Assembly: GCF_900187025.1 (NCBI RefSeq) | Contig: NZ_LT906478.1 | Location: forward strand, 1,100,001-1,164,000 | Direction of reading: 5' to 3' | From: Listeria ivanovii subsp. ivanovii | GTDB lineage: Bacteria; Bacillota; Bacilli; Lactobacillales; Listeriaceae | DNA: 64,000 nt | Part shown: positions 46,602 through 55,816 of the stretch, in pieces | Layout: each line of letters starts with the position of its first letter | Position numbering within the stretch: position 1 is the first letter of the stretch | Made by a program: the position numbers and the translations under genes | The notes under the pieces: generated by a model | What the model saw: only the letters and a program-made list of their open reading frames with translations | Database searches by the model: none | What the model was told of the DNA's origin: nothing

Positions 46602-46630
46602 TTGACATCGTTTTCATGCTACCTTATAAT
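46602..46630 (+). promoter_or_regulatory. Perfect sigma-A promoter of eutVW
   Basis: TTGACA (46602-46607) and TATAAT (46625-46630) are separated by exactly 17 bases. A cre site overlaps the -35 box, and the ANTAR leader starts within about ten bases of the expected start of RNA. Confidence 0.88.
46603..46616. promoter_or_regulatory. cre site (CcpA) on the eutV promoter
   Basis: TGACATCGTTTTCA matches the consensus TGWNANCGNTNWCA at every position and covers five of six -35 bases, so CcpA would block polymerase. Catabolite control of ethanolamine genes is expected physiologically. Confidence 0.65.
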
Positions 46631-46638
46631 AGAATCGA

Positions 46639-46722
46639 GCACAAAGACGTGTGGATAATAAATATAGCAGAGCAACGGGGCTCCCTCAAAAATATTACAC
46701 AATATTTTTAAGGGGCTCTTTC
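46639..46722 (+). promoter_or_regulatory. ANTAR-type antitermination leader of eutV
   Basis: P1 is GCAC-AAAGAC-GTGT (46639-46652) and P2 is GAGC-AACGGG-GCTC (46670-46683). Both hexaloops carry A1 and G4. The P2 right arm runs into the terminator CTCCCTCAAAAATATT / AATATTTTTAAGGGG (46681-46715), followed by a T-rich tail. EutV therefore controls its own synthesis by antitermination. Confidence 0.9.
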
Positions 46723-46843
46723 TATTTTCTTGGAGATTTTTTCTCTAGCTCTTTGACTCTTTCGCTCAAGTAAATGCTTCTAAATAGTGGTACGTATTTT
46801 TAGTACATATCAACTAATAGCAGAAGAAGAGGACGTGACAGGA

Positions 46844-47416
46844 ATGAATGGAAGAATTGTAATAGCCGATGATGAACCTATTACAAGAATGGATATCCGG
46901 GACATACTGGAAGAAGCGAACTACAATGTTGTAGGGGAAGCAACAGATGGTTTTGAAGCAATTGAACTTTGCAAAAGCCATCAACCAGATCTTGTTATCA
47001 TGGACATTCAAATGCCACTCTTAGACGGTTTGAAAGCAGGAAAACGAATTATTTCAGAAGGTTTAGCCGGTGGAATAATTTTACTTACTGCATTTAGTGA
47101 TCCTAAAAACACCGAAAAAGCAAAAGGTTTTGGAGCACTTGGTTATTTAGTAAAACCGCTCGATGAAAAAAGTTTGATTCCAACAGTTGAAATGAGTATT
47201 GCCAAAGGACGCGAAACAAGAAAATTAGAACAACAACTAGAAAAATTAACCAAAAAACTAGAAGAACGAAAAGTGATTGAAAAAGCTAAAGGTGTGCTTA
47301 TGATTGAGAATAATATCACAGAAGAAGAAGCATACAACATGATTCGCAACTTAAGCATGGATAAACGATGTCCAATGATGGAAATCGCAGAAACGATTGT
47401 GATGAGTGATGACTAA
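46844..47416 (+). CDS. eutV: EutV, ANTAR-domain response regulator
   Basis: This protein of 190 residues has an N-terminal receiver domain (IVIADDEP, acidic pocket; phospho-acceptor D54 in VIMDIQMP; K in VKPLDEKS). A coiled-coil linker (EQQLEKLTKKLEER) leads to a C-terminal ANTAR domain (about 130-188; IEKAKGVLMIENNITEEEAYNMIRNLSM). Phosphorylated by EutW on ethanolamine, it dimerises and binds two-hexaloop RNA to stop termination. Start chosen at ATG 46844; an in-frame GTG at 46835 is possible. It overlaps eutW. Confidence 0.95.
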   Translation: MNGRIVIADDEPITRMDIRDILEEANYNVVGEATDGFEAIELCKSHQPDLVIMDIQMPLLDGLKAGKRIISEGLAGGIILLTAFSDPKNTEKAKGFGALGYLVKPLDEKSLIPTVEMSIAKGRETRKLEQQLEKLTKKLEERKVIEKAKGVLMIENNITEEEAYNMIRNLSMDKRCPMMEIAETIVMSDD

Positions 47417-48866
47417 AACAATCAGAGAAATGTGTTTACGTTATACAGATTTAGCTGAATATGATATTGATGAATTAATGCATACAGCGGAGTCACTTAG
47501 CAAGTCTTCCATGTATCAAGATGTCGATGTTTTTATTGATGTCTACAACAAGTTAACTAGTGAAGCGCTTGTTATTCACCACACACCACCCAAAACAACC
47601 AAATCACTTTATAAAAATAATGTCGTCGGAGAAACTGCCTTGCGTAGTAATGAGCCGGGTGTACTCAGAACGCTTGAAACAGGAATGAACTCCAACGATT
47701 TACTCGCGAAAACACAAGAAAATGTGTTGATTCGCCAAAAAGTTTATCCAATTCGCAATAAGCAACGCGTTATCGCTGTTTTGATTTTGGAAAACGACAT
47801 TAGCGCAGAAATTAAAGCTCATTTTGAAATTGGTAACGAGGACATGGCTTATCGAGATGTATCTACTACGCTTTCTGCAATGAGTAAATTAACGGATTCG
47901 ATAACCGATCAGCTAGACGATGCAATTTTAATTTTTGACCGAAATGGTATTTTGCAACAAAAAAATTACGCAGCCGACCAGTATTACGAACGACTTGGTT
48001 ATATGGAAAATATCCACGGAATGCATTATGATAATTTGTCGCTTGATCAAATGATGTTTGATGCAATCATGTATCAAATCGAAACTGGCAAGCAACCAAT
48101 TCAGTTAAAAAAAGAGGTCGTCATTGCAAATAATTATTTCATTATGAAGCAAATTTTTGTTAAAGAAGATGACGAGCAAGAATGCAGATTTATTCTTATC
48201 TTGCATGATATTACCGACATTAAAGTAAAAGAAGCGGAAATCGTATCGAAGTCAGTCGCGATTCGTGAAATTCATCACCGTGTAAAGAATAACCTTCAAT
48301 CAGTCGTATCGCTGCTCCGAATTCAAGGGCGTAGATCTACTAGTGTGGAAGCACAAAAAATTCTAAATGAAAGTGTCAGCCGAATTTTAGCCATTGCTGC
48401 GACACATGAACTGTTATCGAAGCAAATGGAAGACGGCATTAACCTTTACATGGTGATTGAAACAGTCGCTTACAACGTGGAAAGATGTTGTACCGACTGT
48501 CCGAAAATAGCGGTCCGGATGGATATTGATAAACGAATTTATTTGGATAGTGATCGAACCGTCGCACTTGCTCTAGTCATGAATGAATTACTACAAAATT
48601 CTTATGACCACGCATTTCATCCAAGTGAATCAGGCGAAATTTTACTTCAAATAAAAGAAGAAAAAAATATTATTCACGCCGAAGTAAACGACAATGGACA
48701 TGGCTTCAACGTTCGAAAAGTATCTGAGAAGAGCCTAGGACTTTCGATTGTAAAAAGCTATATTAAAGACAAACTTCGCGGCAAAGTAACGATCGAATCA
48801 AATGAACATGGAACCAAAACAATGTTTGATTTTAAATACAATTCTATCCATGCTACAAAGAAGTAG
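47409..48866 (+). CDS. eutW: EutW, ethanolamine sensor histidine kinase
   Basis: This protein of 485 residues has no membrane helices, so it is a cytoplasmic sensor. An N-terminal sensor part (about 1-150) is followed by a PAS-like region (about 170-270; LDDAILIFDRNGILQQKN). The HisKA_2-type phosphoacceptor is in REIHHRVKNNLQSVVSLLR with H289, and the HATPase domain has NELLQNSYDHAF and DNGHGF. The start is ATG 47409 or GTG 47406, both within the end of eutV. Its stop codon lies inside the first hairpin of the eutA leader. Confidence 0.93.
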   Translation: MTKTIREMCLRYTDLAEYDIDELMHTAESLSKSSMYQDVDVFIDVYNKLTSEALVIHHTPPKTTKSLYKNNVVGETALRSNEPGVLRTLETGMNSNDLLAKTQENVLIRQKVYPIRNKQRVIAVLILENDISAEIKAHFEIGNEDMAYRDVSTTLSAMSKLTDSITDQLDDAILIFDRNGILQQKNYAADQYYERLGYMENIHGMHYDNLSLDQMMFDAIMYQIETGKQPIQLKKEVVIANNYFIMKQIFVKEDDEQECRFILILHDITDIKVKEAEIVSKSVAIREIHHRVKNNLQSVVSLLRIQGRRSTSVEAQKILNESVSRILAIAATHELLSKQMEDGINLYMVIETVAYNVERCCTDCPKIAVRMDIDKRIYLDSDRTVALALVMNELLQNSYDHAFHPSESGEILLQIKEEKNIIHAEVNDNGHGFNVRKVSEKSLGLSIVKSYIKDKLRGKVTIESNEHGTKTMFDFKYNSIHATKK

Positions 48867-48934
48867 CTATGAAAAAGCGATGAAGCTTAAAGCCAAGTAA
48901 CGATACTGTTATTTGTCTTTAAGCTTTTTCTTTT
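48852..48934 (+). promoter_or_regulatory. ANTAR-type antitermination leader of eutA
   Basis: P1 is GCTAC-AAAGAA-GTAGC (48852-48867), a perfect hexaloop hairpin that contains the eutW stop codon. P2 is AAGC-GATGAA-GCTT (48875-48888); its loop has G4 but G, not A, at position 1. The P2 right arm is shared with the terminator AGCTTAAAG (48884-48892) / CTTTAAGCT (48917-48925), followed by a T-rich run. Confidence 0.82.
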
Positions 48935-48956
48935 TGGAAAGAAAGGAGTGAGAGGG

Positions 48957-50378
48957 TTGGCGGAAACAATTTTAAGTGTAGGAATTGACCTTGGAACCTC
49001 GACCACGCAACTGATTTTATCCGAACTAGAAATTCAAAATATGGCATCAAGCTTTACCGTGCCACGAATTGTGATTTCGGATAAACGGATCATTTTCAGA
49101 AGTGAAATATTATTTACCCCGATACTTGCGGACAACTTAATTGATGTAGAAGCAATTCGTGATTTTGTTACGAAGGAGTATGCAAACGCTGGTATTAAAA
49201 AAGAAGAAATTGGCATGGGCGCGGTCATTATTACAGGGGAAACAGCTCGAAAAGATAATGCCAGTAACGTTCTCGACGCAATGAGTGGTTTTGCAGGGGA
49301 TTTTGTCGTTGCAACTGCTGGGCCAGATTTAGAAAGCATCATCGCCGGAAAAGGAGCAGGAGCACATACCTATTCCAAAGAAAATAATACAGCAGTAGTG
49401 AACCTGGATATTGGCGGCGGGACGACAAACTTATCCTTATTTGACCGCGGTGAACTCATTGATACGGCGTGTTTGGACATTGGCGGTCGGTTAATCAAAG
49501 TTGACCGTGAAACCAAAAAAATTACTTATATCGCACCAAAAATTCAAGCTTTAATTGAAAAAAGACACTTTCCGATTGCACTTGGTGACATCACTTCCCC
49601 AGAAAAATTAGCGCCAATTTTAGATGAAATGGTAGAGCTACTTAAAAATAGTGTTGGACTTGGTGAGCCCAATGATTACTATGAAACCATCATCACCAAT
49701 AAAGGTTTAAAACGCGCCAATGAAATTGATTGCATTTCGTTTTCAGGTGGGGTGGCAGATTGTATCGCAACGGGTGCTTTAAATGATCCATTTAGATACG
49801 GGGACATTGGCCTCTTACTAGGAAAGAAAATAGCTGAATCTAGCTTGATGACTGAAAAAAAGTATATCGAATCTGTCGAAACCATACGAGCAACTGTGGT
49901 CGGAGCCGGTTCACATACAGCTGAAATTAGCGGAAGTACAATCACTTACACCGAGAAAATTTTCCCAGTGAAAAACATTCCGATTTTGAAACTTGCCAAA
50001 CAAGAAGAAAAAGAGAATATGGCAGAAATCATCCAGGAAAAACTCAACTGGTTCAAAATAGATAATGAAATGGAACGGATTGCCCTCGCGATTGAAGGCG
50101 AGAATAGCCCTAGTTTCCAAACAGTAACAGCGTACGCAAAAGCGATATGTGACGGGATGCGAGAACCAATTGCACTCGGTCATCCGCTCATTATCATTAC
50201 TTGGCACGACATGGCAAAAGCGCTCGGACAAAGTATTTTCGGGTATTTACCAGCGGATTATCCACTAATTTGCCTAGATAGTGTCAAAGTCGACAATGGT
50301 GATTATATTGATATAGGAAAACCAGTTGCTGACGGGAAAGTACTACCAGTAGTAGTAAAAACCTTAGTCTTTAACTGA
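48957..50378 (+). CDS. eutA: EutA, ethanolamine ammonia-lyase reactivase
   Basis: This protein of 473 residues has an actin/Hsp70-type ATPase fold: [14 protein letters not shown] near the N-terminus, [19 protein letters not shown] about residues 151-169 and [10 protein letters not shown]. It exchanges inactive cobalamin of EutBC for adenosylcobalamin. Start chosen at TTG 48957, nine bases after AAAGGAG; GTG 48948 directly abuts that site. It is the first gene after the leader terminator. Confidence 0.93.
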   Translation: MAETILSVGIDLGTSTTQLILSELEIQNMASSFTVPRIVISDKRIIFRSEILFTPILADNLIDVEAIRDFVTKEYANAGIKKEEIGMGAVIITGETARKDNASNVLDAMSGFAGDFVVATAGPDLESIIAGKGAGAHTYSKENNTAVVNLDIGGGTTNLSLFDRGELIDTACLDIGGRLIKVDRETKKITYIAPKIQALIEKRHFPIALGDITSPEKLAPILDEMVELLKNSVGLGEPNDYYETIITNKGLKRANEIDCISFSGGVADCIATGALNDPFRYGDIGLLLGKKIAESSLMTEKKYIESVETIRATVVGAGSHTAEISGSTITYTEKIFPVKNIPILKLAKQEEKENMAEIIQEKLNWFKIDNEMERIALAIEGENSPSFQTVTAYAKAICDGMREPIALGHPLIIITWHDMAKALGQSIFGYLPADYPLICLDSVKVDNGDYIDIGKPVADGKVLPVVVKTLVFN

Positions 50379-50418
50379 TCCATAAAACTGCTTTAATTTT
50401 GAGAGGAGGATTTATCGA

Positions 50419-51783
50419 ATGATTTTAAAAACGAATTTATTCGGCCATACATACCAGTTTAAATCCATCACTGATGTGTTGGCAAAAGCAAACGAAGAAA
50501 AATCAGGCGATCGCTTAGCCGGAGTTGCTGCTGAATCTGCAGAAGAACGTGTAGCTGCCAAAGTAGTGCTTTCTAAAATGACGCTTGGTGACTTACGAAA
50601 TAATCCTGTTGTCCCATACGAAACGGATGAGGTAACTCGTATTATTCAAGATCAAGTAAATGACCGTATCCATGATTCCATCAAAAATTGGACAGTGGAA
50701 GAATTGCGGGAATGGATTTTAGACCATAAAACAACAGATGCAGACATTAAAGGTGTTGCACGCGGGCTTACATCAGAAATTATTGCCGCTGTAACTAAAT
50801 TAATGTCCAACCTAGATTTAATTTATGGCGCAAAAAAAATCCGTGTTATCGCACATGCAAACACAACAATCGGCCTTCCAGGTACATTCTCTGCCAGACT
50901 ACAACCAAATCACCCAACTGATGATCCAGACGGCATCCTTGCTTCATTAATGGAAGGATTAACATATGGTATTGGGGATGCGGTAATCGGACTTAACCCA
51001 GTAGATGATTCTACCGATAGCGTTGTTCGTCTACTAAATAAATTTGAAGAGTTCCGTAGCAAATGGGACGTACCAACACAAACTTGTGTCCTTGCCCATG
51101 TAAAAACACAAATGGAAGCAATGCGACGCGGCGCTCCAACAGGACTCGTGTTCCAATCAATTGCCGGTTCTGAAAAAGGAAATACTGCTTTTGGATTTGA
51201 CGGAGCAACCATTGAAGAAGCTAGACAATTAGCCCTTCAAAGTGGAGCTGCAACTGGACCAAACGTGATGTATTTTGAAACAGGTCAAGGTTCTGAACTT
51301 TCCTCTGATGCCCATTTCGGCGTCGACCAAGTAACGATGGAAGCTCGTTGTTACGGTTTTGCGAAGAAATTTGATCCATTCCTAGTTAATACCGTAGTTG
51401 GATTTATCGGACCAGAGTATTTATATGACTCAAAACAAGTTATCCGAGCTGGTCTTGAAGATCACTTTATGGGTAAATTAACTGGCATTTCAATGGGCTG
51501 TGACGTTTGTTACACCAACCATATGAAAGCGGACCAAAATGACGTAGAAAACTTATCTGTATTATTAACAGCAGCTGGATGTAACTTTATTATGGGAATT
51601 CCACATGGTGATGACGTTATGCTTAATTACCAAACAACTGGTTACCATGAAACAGCTACATTACGCGAAATGTTTGGCTTAAAACCAATTAAAGAATTCG
51701 ATGCTTGGATGGAAAAAATGGGCTTCAGCGAAAATGGTAAATTAACTAGCCGTGCTGGAGATGCATCTATTTTCCTAAAATAA
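50419..51783 (+). CDS. eutB: EutB, ethanolamine ammonia-lyase large subunit
   Basis: This protein of 454 residues has the expected TIM-barrel sequence of the family, e.g. [47 protein letters not shown] and [14 protein letters not shown]. With EutC and adenosylcobalamin it splits ethanolamine to acetaldehyde and ammonia. It follows GAGAGGAGG and precedes eutC by 19 bases. Confidence 0.96.
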   Translation: MILKTNLFGHTYQFKSITDVLAKANEEKSGDRLAGVAAESAEERVAAKVVLSKMTLGDLRNNPVVPYETDEVTRIIQDQVNDRIHDSIKNWTVEELREWILDHKTTDADIKGVARGLTSEIIAAVTKLMSNLDLIYGAKKIRVIAHANTTIGLPGTFSARLQPNHPTDDPDGILASLMEGLTYGIGDAVIGLNPVDDSTDSVVRLLNKFEEFRSKWDVPTQTCVLAHVKTQMEAMRRGAPTGLVFQSIAGSEKGNTAFGFDGATIEEARQLALQSGAATGPNVMYFETGQGSELSSDAHFGVDQVTMEARCYGFAKKFDPFLVNTVVGFIGPEYLYDSKQVIRAGLEDHFMGKLTGISMGCDVCYTNHMKADQNDVENLSVLLTAAGCNFIMGIPHGDDVMLNYQTTGYHETATLREMFGLKPIKEFDAWMEKMGFSENGKLTSRAGDASIFLK

Positions 51784-51802
51784 GGAAGGGAGGAACAAAG
51801 CG

Positions 51803-52687
51803 ATGAACGAACAAGAATTAAAACAAATGATTGAAGGCATATTAACCGAAATGTCTGGCGGCGGAAAAGCGACCGAAACAGAGTCAGTTATGCATACAAA
51901 AGCAGTTACTGAAACGGTTATAACAGAAGGAAGCATTCCAGATATTACCGAAGTAGACATTAAAAAACAATTACTTGTCCCAGAACCAGCTGACCGCGAA
52001 GGCTATTTGAAAATGAAACAAATGACCCCTGCTAGACTTGGTTTATGGCGTGCAGGTCTACGTTACAAAACAGAAACAATCCTTCGTTTCCGCGCCGATC
52101 ATGCGGTTGCGCAAGATTCCGTTTTCTCTTATGTTTCCGAGGATTTAATTAAAGAAATGAATTTCATCCCAGTTAATACGAAATGCCAAGACAAAGATGA
52201 ATACTTAACTCGTCCAGACTTAGGCCGTGAATTCTCCGATGAAATGGTCGAAGTTATTCGCGCAAACACAACGAAAAACGCTAAATTACAAATCGTTGTT
52301 GGTGATGGACTTAGCTCAGCAGCTATCGAAGCAAACATCAAAGATATTTTGCCATCCATTAAACAAGGATTAAAAATGTACAACTTAGACTTCGATAACA
52401 TCATTTTTGTTAAACATTGTCGTGTACCATCTATGGACCAAATTGGTGAAATCACTGGCGCTGATGTAGTTTGCTTACTTGTTGGGGAACGTCCTGGACT
52501 TGTAACTGCAGAATCTATGAGTGCGTATATTGCTTACAAACCAACAATCGGCATGCCAGAAGCTCGTCGTACGGTTATTTCCAATATACATAGCGGCGGA
52601 ACACCACCAGTTGAAGCCGGAGCATATATTGCGGAACTAATCCACAATATGCTAGAGAAAAAATGTTCTGGAATTGATTTAAAATAA
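51803..52687 (+). CDS. eutC: EutC, ethanolamine ammonia-lyase small subunit
   Basis: This protein of 294 residues begins with an amphipathic helix ([18 protein letters not shown]), a probable encapsulation signal. A variable linker follows to about residue 50, then the cobalamin-binding domain with [34 protein letters not shown] and [11 protein letters not shown]. The length agrees with the family. Together with EutB it forms the lyase. Confidence 0.95.
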   Translation: MNEQELKQMIEGILTEMSGGGKATETESVMHTKAVTETVITEGSIPDITEVDIKKQLLVPEPADREGYLKMKQMTPARLGLWRAGLRYKTETILRFRADHAVAQDSVFSYVSEDLIKEMNFIPVNTKCQDKDEYLTRPDLGREFSDEMVEVIRANTTKNAKLQIVVGDGLSSAAIEANIKDILPSIKQGLKMYNLDFDNIIFVKHCRVPSMDQIGEITGADVVCLLVGERPGLVTAESMSAYIAYKPTIGMPEARRTVISNIHSGGTPPVEAGAYIAELIHNMLEKKCSGIDLK

Positions 52688-52709
52688 ACTAATTAGAGGA
52701 GGAAACTTC

Positions 52710-53363
52710 ATGAAAAATGATAAATTACCTGCATCCGTTTTAAGTGTCAAAGTGGTATCTAATGTAGACAATGGTTTATTCAAACAACTTGACTTAAAAC
52801 CGCATCAAAGAAGTCTGGGTATTATTACATCAGATTGTGATGATGTAACTTATACAGCCCTTGACGAAGCAACAAAAGCAGCAGAAGTAGATGTTGTTTA
52901 CGCGAAAAGCATGTACGCTGGTGCTGGAAATGCATCCACTAAATTAGCTGGTGAAGTAATCGGTATTATTGCCGGACCAAGCCCTGCTGAAGTAAAAAGT
53001 GGCCTTTCTGTAGCTGTAGACTTCATCGAAAATGGTGCTAGTTTCATCAGTGCCAACGAAGATGACAGTGTTCCTTATTTTGCTCACTGTGTTTCAAGAA
53101 CTGGTACGTTCCTTTCCAAAGAAGCAAATGTTGCAGAAGGTGAAGCGATTGCATACTTAATCGCACCTCCACTAGAAGCAATGTACGCACTAGATGCAGC
53201 ACTTAAAGCCGCTGATGTAACGATTGGTACTTTTTATGGTCCGCCGTCCGAAACGAACTTCGGTGGTGCATTATTAACTGGTAGCCAATCTGCATGTAAA
53301 GCTGCTTGTGACGCATTTAAAATGGCAGTAGAAAACGTGGCTGAAAATCCACTTCAATATTAA
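52710..53363 (+). CDS. eutL: EutL, tandem-BMC (trimeric) shell protein
   Basis: This protein of 217 residues has two permuted BMC domains, with SLGIITSDCDDVTYTALDEAT and YLIAPPLEAMYALDAALKAADVTIG. FYGPPSETNFGGALLTGS is the conserved EutL stretch. EutL trimers have a gated central pore that can open for large cofactors; this opening is known to be modulated by ethanolamine in homologues. Confidence 0.94.
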   Translation: MKNDKLPASVLSVKVVSNVDNGLFKQLDLKPHQRSLGIITSDCDDVTYTALDEATKAAEVDVVYAKSMYAGAGNASTKLAGEVIGIIAGPSPAEVKSGLSVAVDFIENGASFISANEDDSVPYFAHCVSRTGTFLSKEANVAEGEAIAYLIAPPLEAMYALDAALKAADVTIGTFYGPPSETNFGGALLTGSQSACKAACDAFKMAVENVAENPLQY

Positions 53364-53377
53364 GGCGGTGCTGAAAA

Positions 53378-53878
53378 ATGCCAAATGAAGCACTTGGTTT
53401 AATTGAAGTTACAGGTTTTCTAGGTGCTGTAGTTGCCGCAGATACTTGTTTAAAAGCAGCCAATGTCGAACTAATTCAGTGTGAAGTCATTAAAGGTGGA
53501 CTAACAACCGTTGAATTAACTGGCGATGTTGGTGCGGTAAACGCAGCTATTGAAGCAGGAAAAGCAGCAACAGAAAGCTTAGGTTGCCTCGTTTCTAGTC
53601 ATGTGATTGCAAGAATGAGTGAGGAAACTAAATCACTCTTTGTCCCTCCAGAGCAAGAAAAAGAAGAAATAATTCAAGAAGTAATCAAAGAAATCGCAGA
53701 AGTAACAACAATCACAGATTCAACGGAACAAAAACTTCGCGAAATGAAAGTCATTGATTTAAGGAAACTTGCTTACACATTAGATAATGTGCCTATCCCA
53801 AAAAGCAAGATTAAATATGCGAACAAAGAAAAACTTGTTCACGCACTAAAAGATATTTATGGAAGGAGTGAAAACTAG
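53378..53878 (+). CDS. eutK: EutK-like BMC-H protein with C-terminal SAP-like domain
   Basis: This protein of 166 residues begins with a BMC-H domain (1-90; GLIEVTGFLGAVVAADTCLKAANV). An acidic linker (EQEKEEIIQEVIKEIAEV) leads to a tail of about 40 residues (LREMKVIDLRKLAYTLDNVP ... ANKEKLVHALKDIYGR). The tail pattern K-V-x-x-L-R-x-L ... K-E-x-L-V-x-A-L fits SAP/Rho-N-like nucleic-acid binding helix pairs. E. coli EutK also has a nucleic-acid binding-like C-terminal domain, but of a different sequence. It lies next to eutL and overlaps eutE by one base. Confidence 0.85.
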   Translation: MPNEALGLIEVTGFLGAVVAADTCLKAANVELIQCEVIKGGLTTVELTGDVGAVNAAIEAGKAATESLGCLVSSHVIARMSEETKSLFVPPEQEKEEIIQEVIKEIAEVTTITDSTEQKLREMKVIDLRKLAYTLDNVPIPKSKIKYANKEKLVHALKDIYGRSEN

Positions 53879-55338
53879 TGGCACTAGAAGATAAAGATTT
53901 GCGCTCTATCCAAGAAGTTCGTAACCTCATTGCATCAGCTAACACAGCACAAAAAGAACTTGCTGCAATGAGCCAACAACAAATCGATACCATTGTAAAG
54001 GCAATAGCTGATGCTGGTTATGACGTCCGCGAAAAACTCGCAAAAATGGCTCATGAAGAAACTGGCTTCGGAATTTGGCAAGACAAAGTAATTAAAAACG
54101 TCTTCGCTTCAAAACACGTCTACAATTACATCAAAGATATGAAAACCATTGGTATGTTAAAAGAAGATAATGAAAAACAAGTAATGGAGGTTGCAGTTCC
54201 ACTAGGCGTCGTTGCTGGATTAATCCCGTCAACAAACCCTACTTCAACTGTCATTTACAAAACACTCATTTCGATTAAAGCTGGAAATAGTATTGTATTT
54301 TCTCCACATCCGAATGCACTTAAAGCAATCCTTGAAACAGTAAAAATTATTAGCGAAGCAGCTGAAAAAGCAGGCTGTCCAAAAGGTGCGATTAGCTGCA
54401 TGACAGTTCCAACAATTCAAGGAACAGATCAATTAATGAAACATAAAGATACAGCAGTTATCCTTGCGACAGGTGGTTCTGCCATGGTAAAAGCCGCTTA
54501 TTCTTCTGGAACTCCAGCAATTGGAGTAGGTCCAGGAAATGGCCCAGCCTTTATCGAACGTAGTGCCAATATTCCTCGAGCAGTTAAACATATTCTTGAT
54601 TCAAAAACATTCGACAATGGAACAATTTGTGCTTCTGAGCAATCAGTCGTTGTTGAACGAGTGAATAAAGAAGCCGTGATAGCTGAATTTAGAAAACAAG
54701 GTGCGCATTTCTTATCCGATGCAGAAGCGATACAACTAGGTAAATTCATTTTACGCCCAAATGGCTCAATGAACCCAGCAATCGTAGGTAAAAGCGTACA
54801 ACATATCGCGAACCTAGCTGGACTAACTGTTCCAAGTGACGCACGAGTACTTATTGCTGAAGAAACAAAAGTTGGCGCGAAAATCCCTTATTCTAGAGAA
54901 AAATTAGCCCCAATTTTAGCATTCTATACAGCTGAAACTTGGCAAGATGCTTGTGAACTTAGCATGGATATCCTTTATCATGAAGGAGCTGGACATACAT
55001 TAATTATCCACTCTGAAGATAAGGCAATTATCCGCGAATTCGCACTGAAAAAACCAGTTTCCCGTCTGCTTGTAAATACACCAGGAGCACTTGGCGGAAT
55101 TGGCGCAACAACTAACTTAGTACCTGCTTTAACACTCGGTTGTGGGGCAGTTGGTGGAAGTTCGTCGTCTGACAATATCGGGCCAGAAAATCTATTCAAC
55201 ATCCGCCGTATCGCAACAGGAGTTAGAGAATTAGAAGACATTCGTAAAGAAGAAAACCAAGCAACATCTGAACTTCCGGCTGATGCAGACGCACTCATCC
55301 AGAGTTTAGTCGAAAAAGTTTTAGCTGAATTAAAATAA
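53878..55338 (+). CDS. eutE: EutE, acetylating acetaldehyde dehydrogenase
   Basis: This protein of 486 residues has the aldehyde dehydrogenase fold with PSTNPTSTVIYKT and catalytic C251 in DNGTICASEQS. It makes acetyl-CoA from acetaldehyde with NAD+ and CoA. Unlike PduP, the short amphipathic helix typical of encapsulation is at the C-terminus (ADALIQSLVEKVLAELK) after a linker. It starts at GTG 53878 behind GGAAGGAGTG. Confidence 0.94.
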   Translation: MALEDKDLRSIQEVRNLIASANTAQKELAAMSQQQIDTIVKAIADAGYDVREKLAKMAHEETGFGIWQDKVIKNVFASKHVYNYIKDMKTIGMLKEDNEKQVMEVAVPLGVVAGLIPSTNPTSTVIYKTLISIKAGNSIVFSPHPNALKAILETVKIISEAAEKAGCPKGAISCMTVPTIQGTDQLMKHKDTAVILATGGSAMVKAAYSSGTPAIGVGPGNGPAFIERSANIPRAVKHILDSKTFDNGTICASEQSVVVERVNKEAVIAEFRKQGAHFLSDAEAIQLGKFILRPNGSMNPAIVGKSVQHIANLAGLTVPSDARVLIAEETKVGAKIPYSREKLAPILAFYTAETWQDACELSMDILYHEGAGHTLIIHSEDKAIIREFALKKPVSRLLVNTPGALGGIGATTNLVPALTLGCGAVGGSSSSDNIGPENLFNIRRIATGVRELEDIRKEENQATSELPADADALIQSLVEKVLAELK

Positions 55339-55369
55339 AAAATAAAACACTAATTGGAGGAATTTTAAA

Positions 55370-55654
55370 ATGGCAAACGCAAACGCATTAGGTATGATCG
55401 AAACAAAAGGTTTAGTAGGAGCAGTAGAAGCAGCAGACGCAATGGTGAAAGCAGCTAACGTAACACTTATGGGTAAAGAACAAGTTGGTGGCGGTCTAGT
55501 AACAGTTATGGTACGCGGTGATGTTGGCGCAGTAAAAGCAGCAACAGATGCAGGCGCAGCAGCAGCAGAACGTGTTGGAGAATTACTATCTGTACACGTA
55601 ATCCCACGTCCACACAGCGAAGTAGATGCAATTCTACCAAAAAGCGCTGAATAA
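55370..55654 (+). CDS. eutM: EutM, BMC-H major shell protein
   Basis: This 94-residue protein has one BMC domain ([26 protein letters not shown]) and is closely related to PduA and PduJ but with KEQVGGG at the pore. It is the main facet hexamer of the ethanolamine compartment. It follows TTGGAGG. Its codons are A-rich and highly repetitive (GCAGCAGCA). Confidence 0.94.
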   Translation: MANANALGMIETKGLVGAVEAADAMVKAANVTLMGKEQVGGGLVTVMVRGDVGAVKAATDAGAAAAERVGELLSVHVIPRPHSEVDAILPKSAE

Positions 55655-55685
55655 TAAAACAAATTTCTAAATTAAATCAGGAAGA

Positions 55686-55743
55686 AGCGTTAGTAACTAG
55701 CAAGGAGTTCCATCAGACACTTAGGTTAGTACTTTCGCTTTTT
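55686..55743 (+). other. Terminator-like hairpin between eutM and eutT
   Basis: AGCG (55686-55689) with CGCT (55736-55739) and AGTA/TACT segments inside can form an interrupted stem, followed by T5. It could reduce read-through from the abundant shell gene eutM into eutT. The structure is weak and no ANTAR hexaloop pair is seen. Confidence 0.4.
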
Positions 55744-55816
55744 GCCAGATTTTGTAAGACTAAGCTTCCCAACATTACTAACACCAATTGTAAATGGGAC
55801 AAAAGGATGTGGTTCT

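Noticed and set aside
28118-55654. pduA, pduJ and eutM as a DNA repeat family
   Set aside because: The similarity follows the protein (BMC-H paralogues) and differs at synonymous sites, so they are old gene duplicates, not a mobile repeat.
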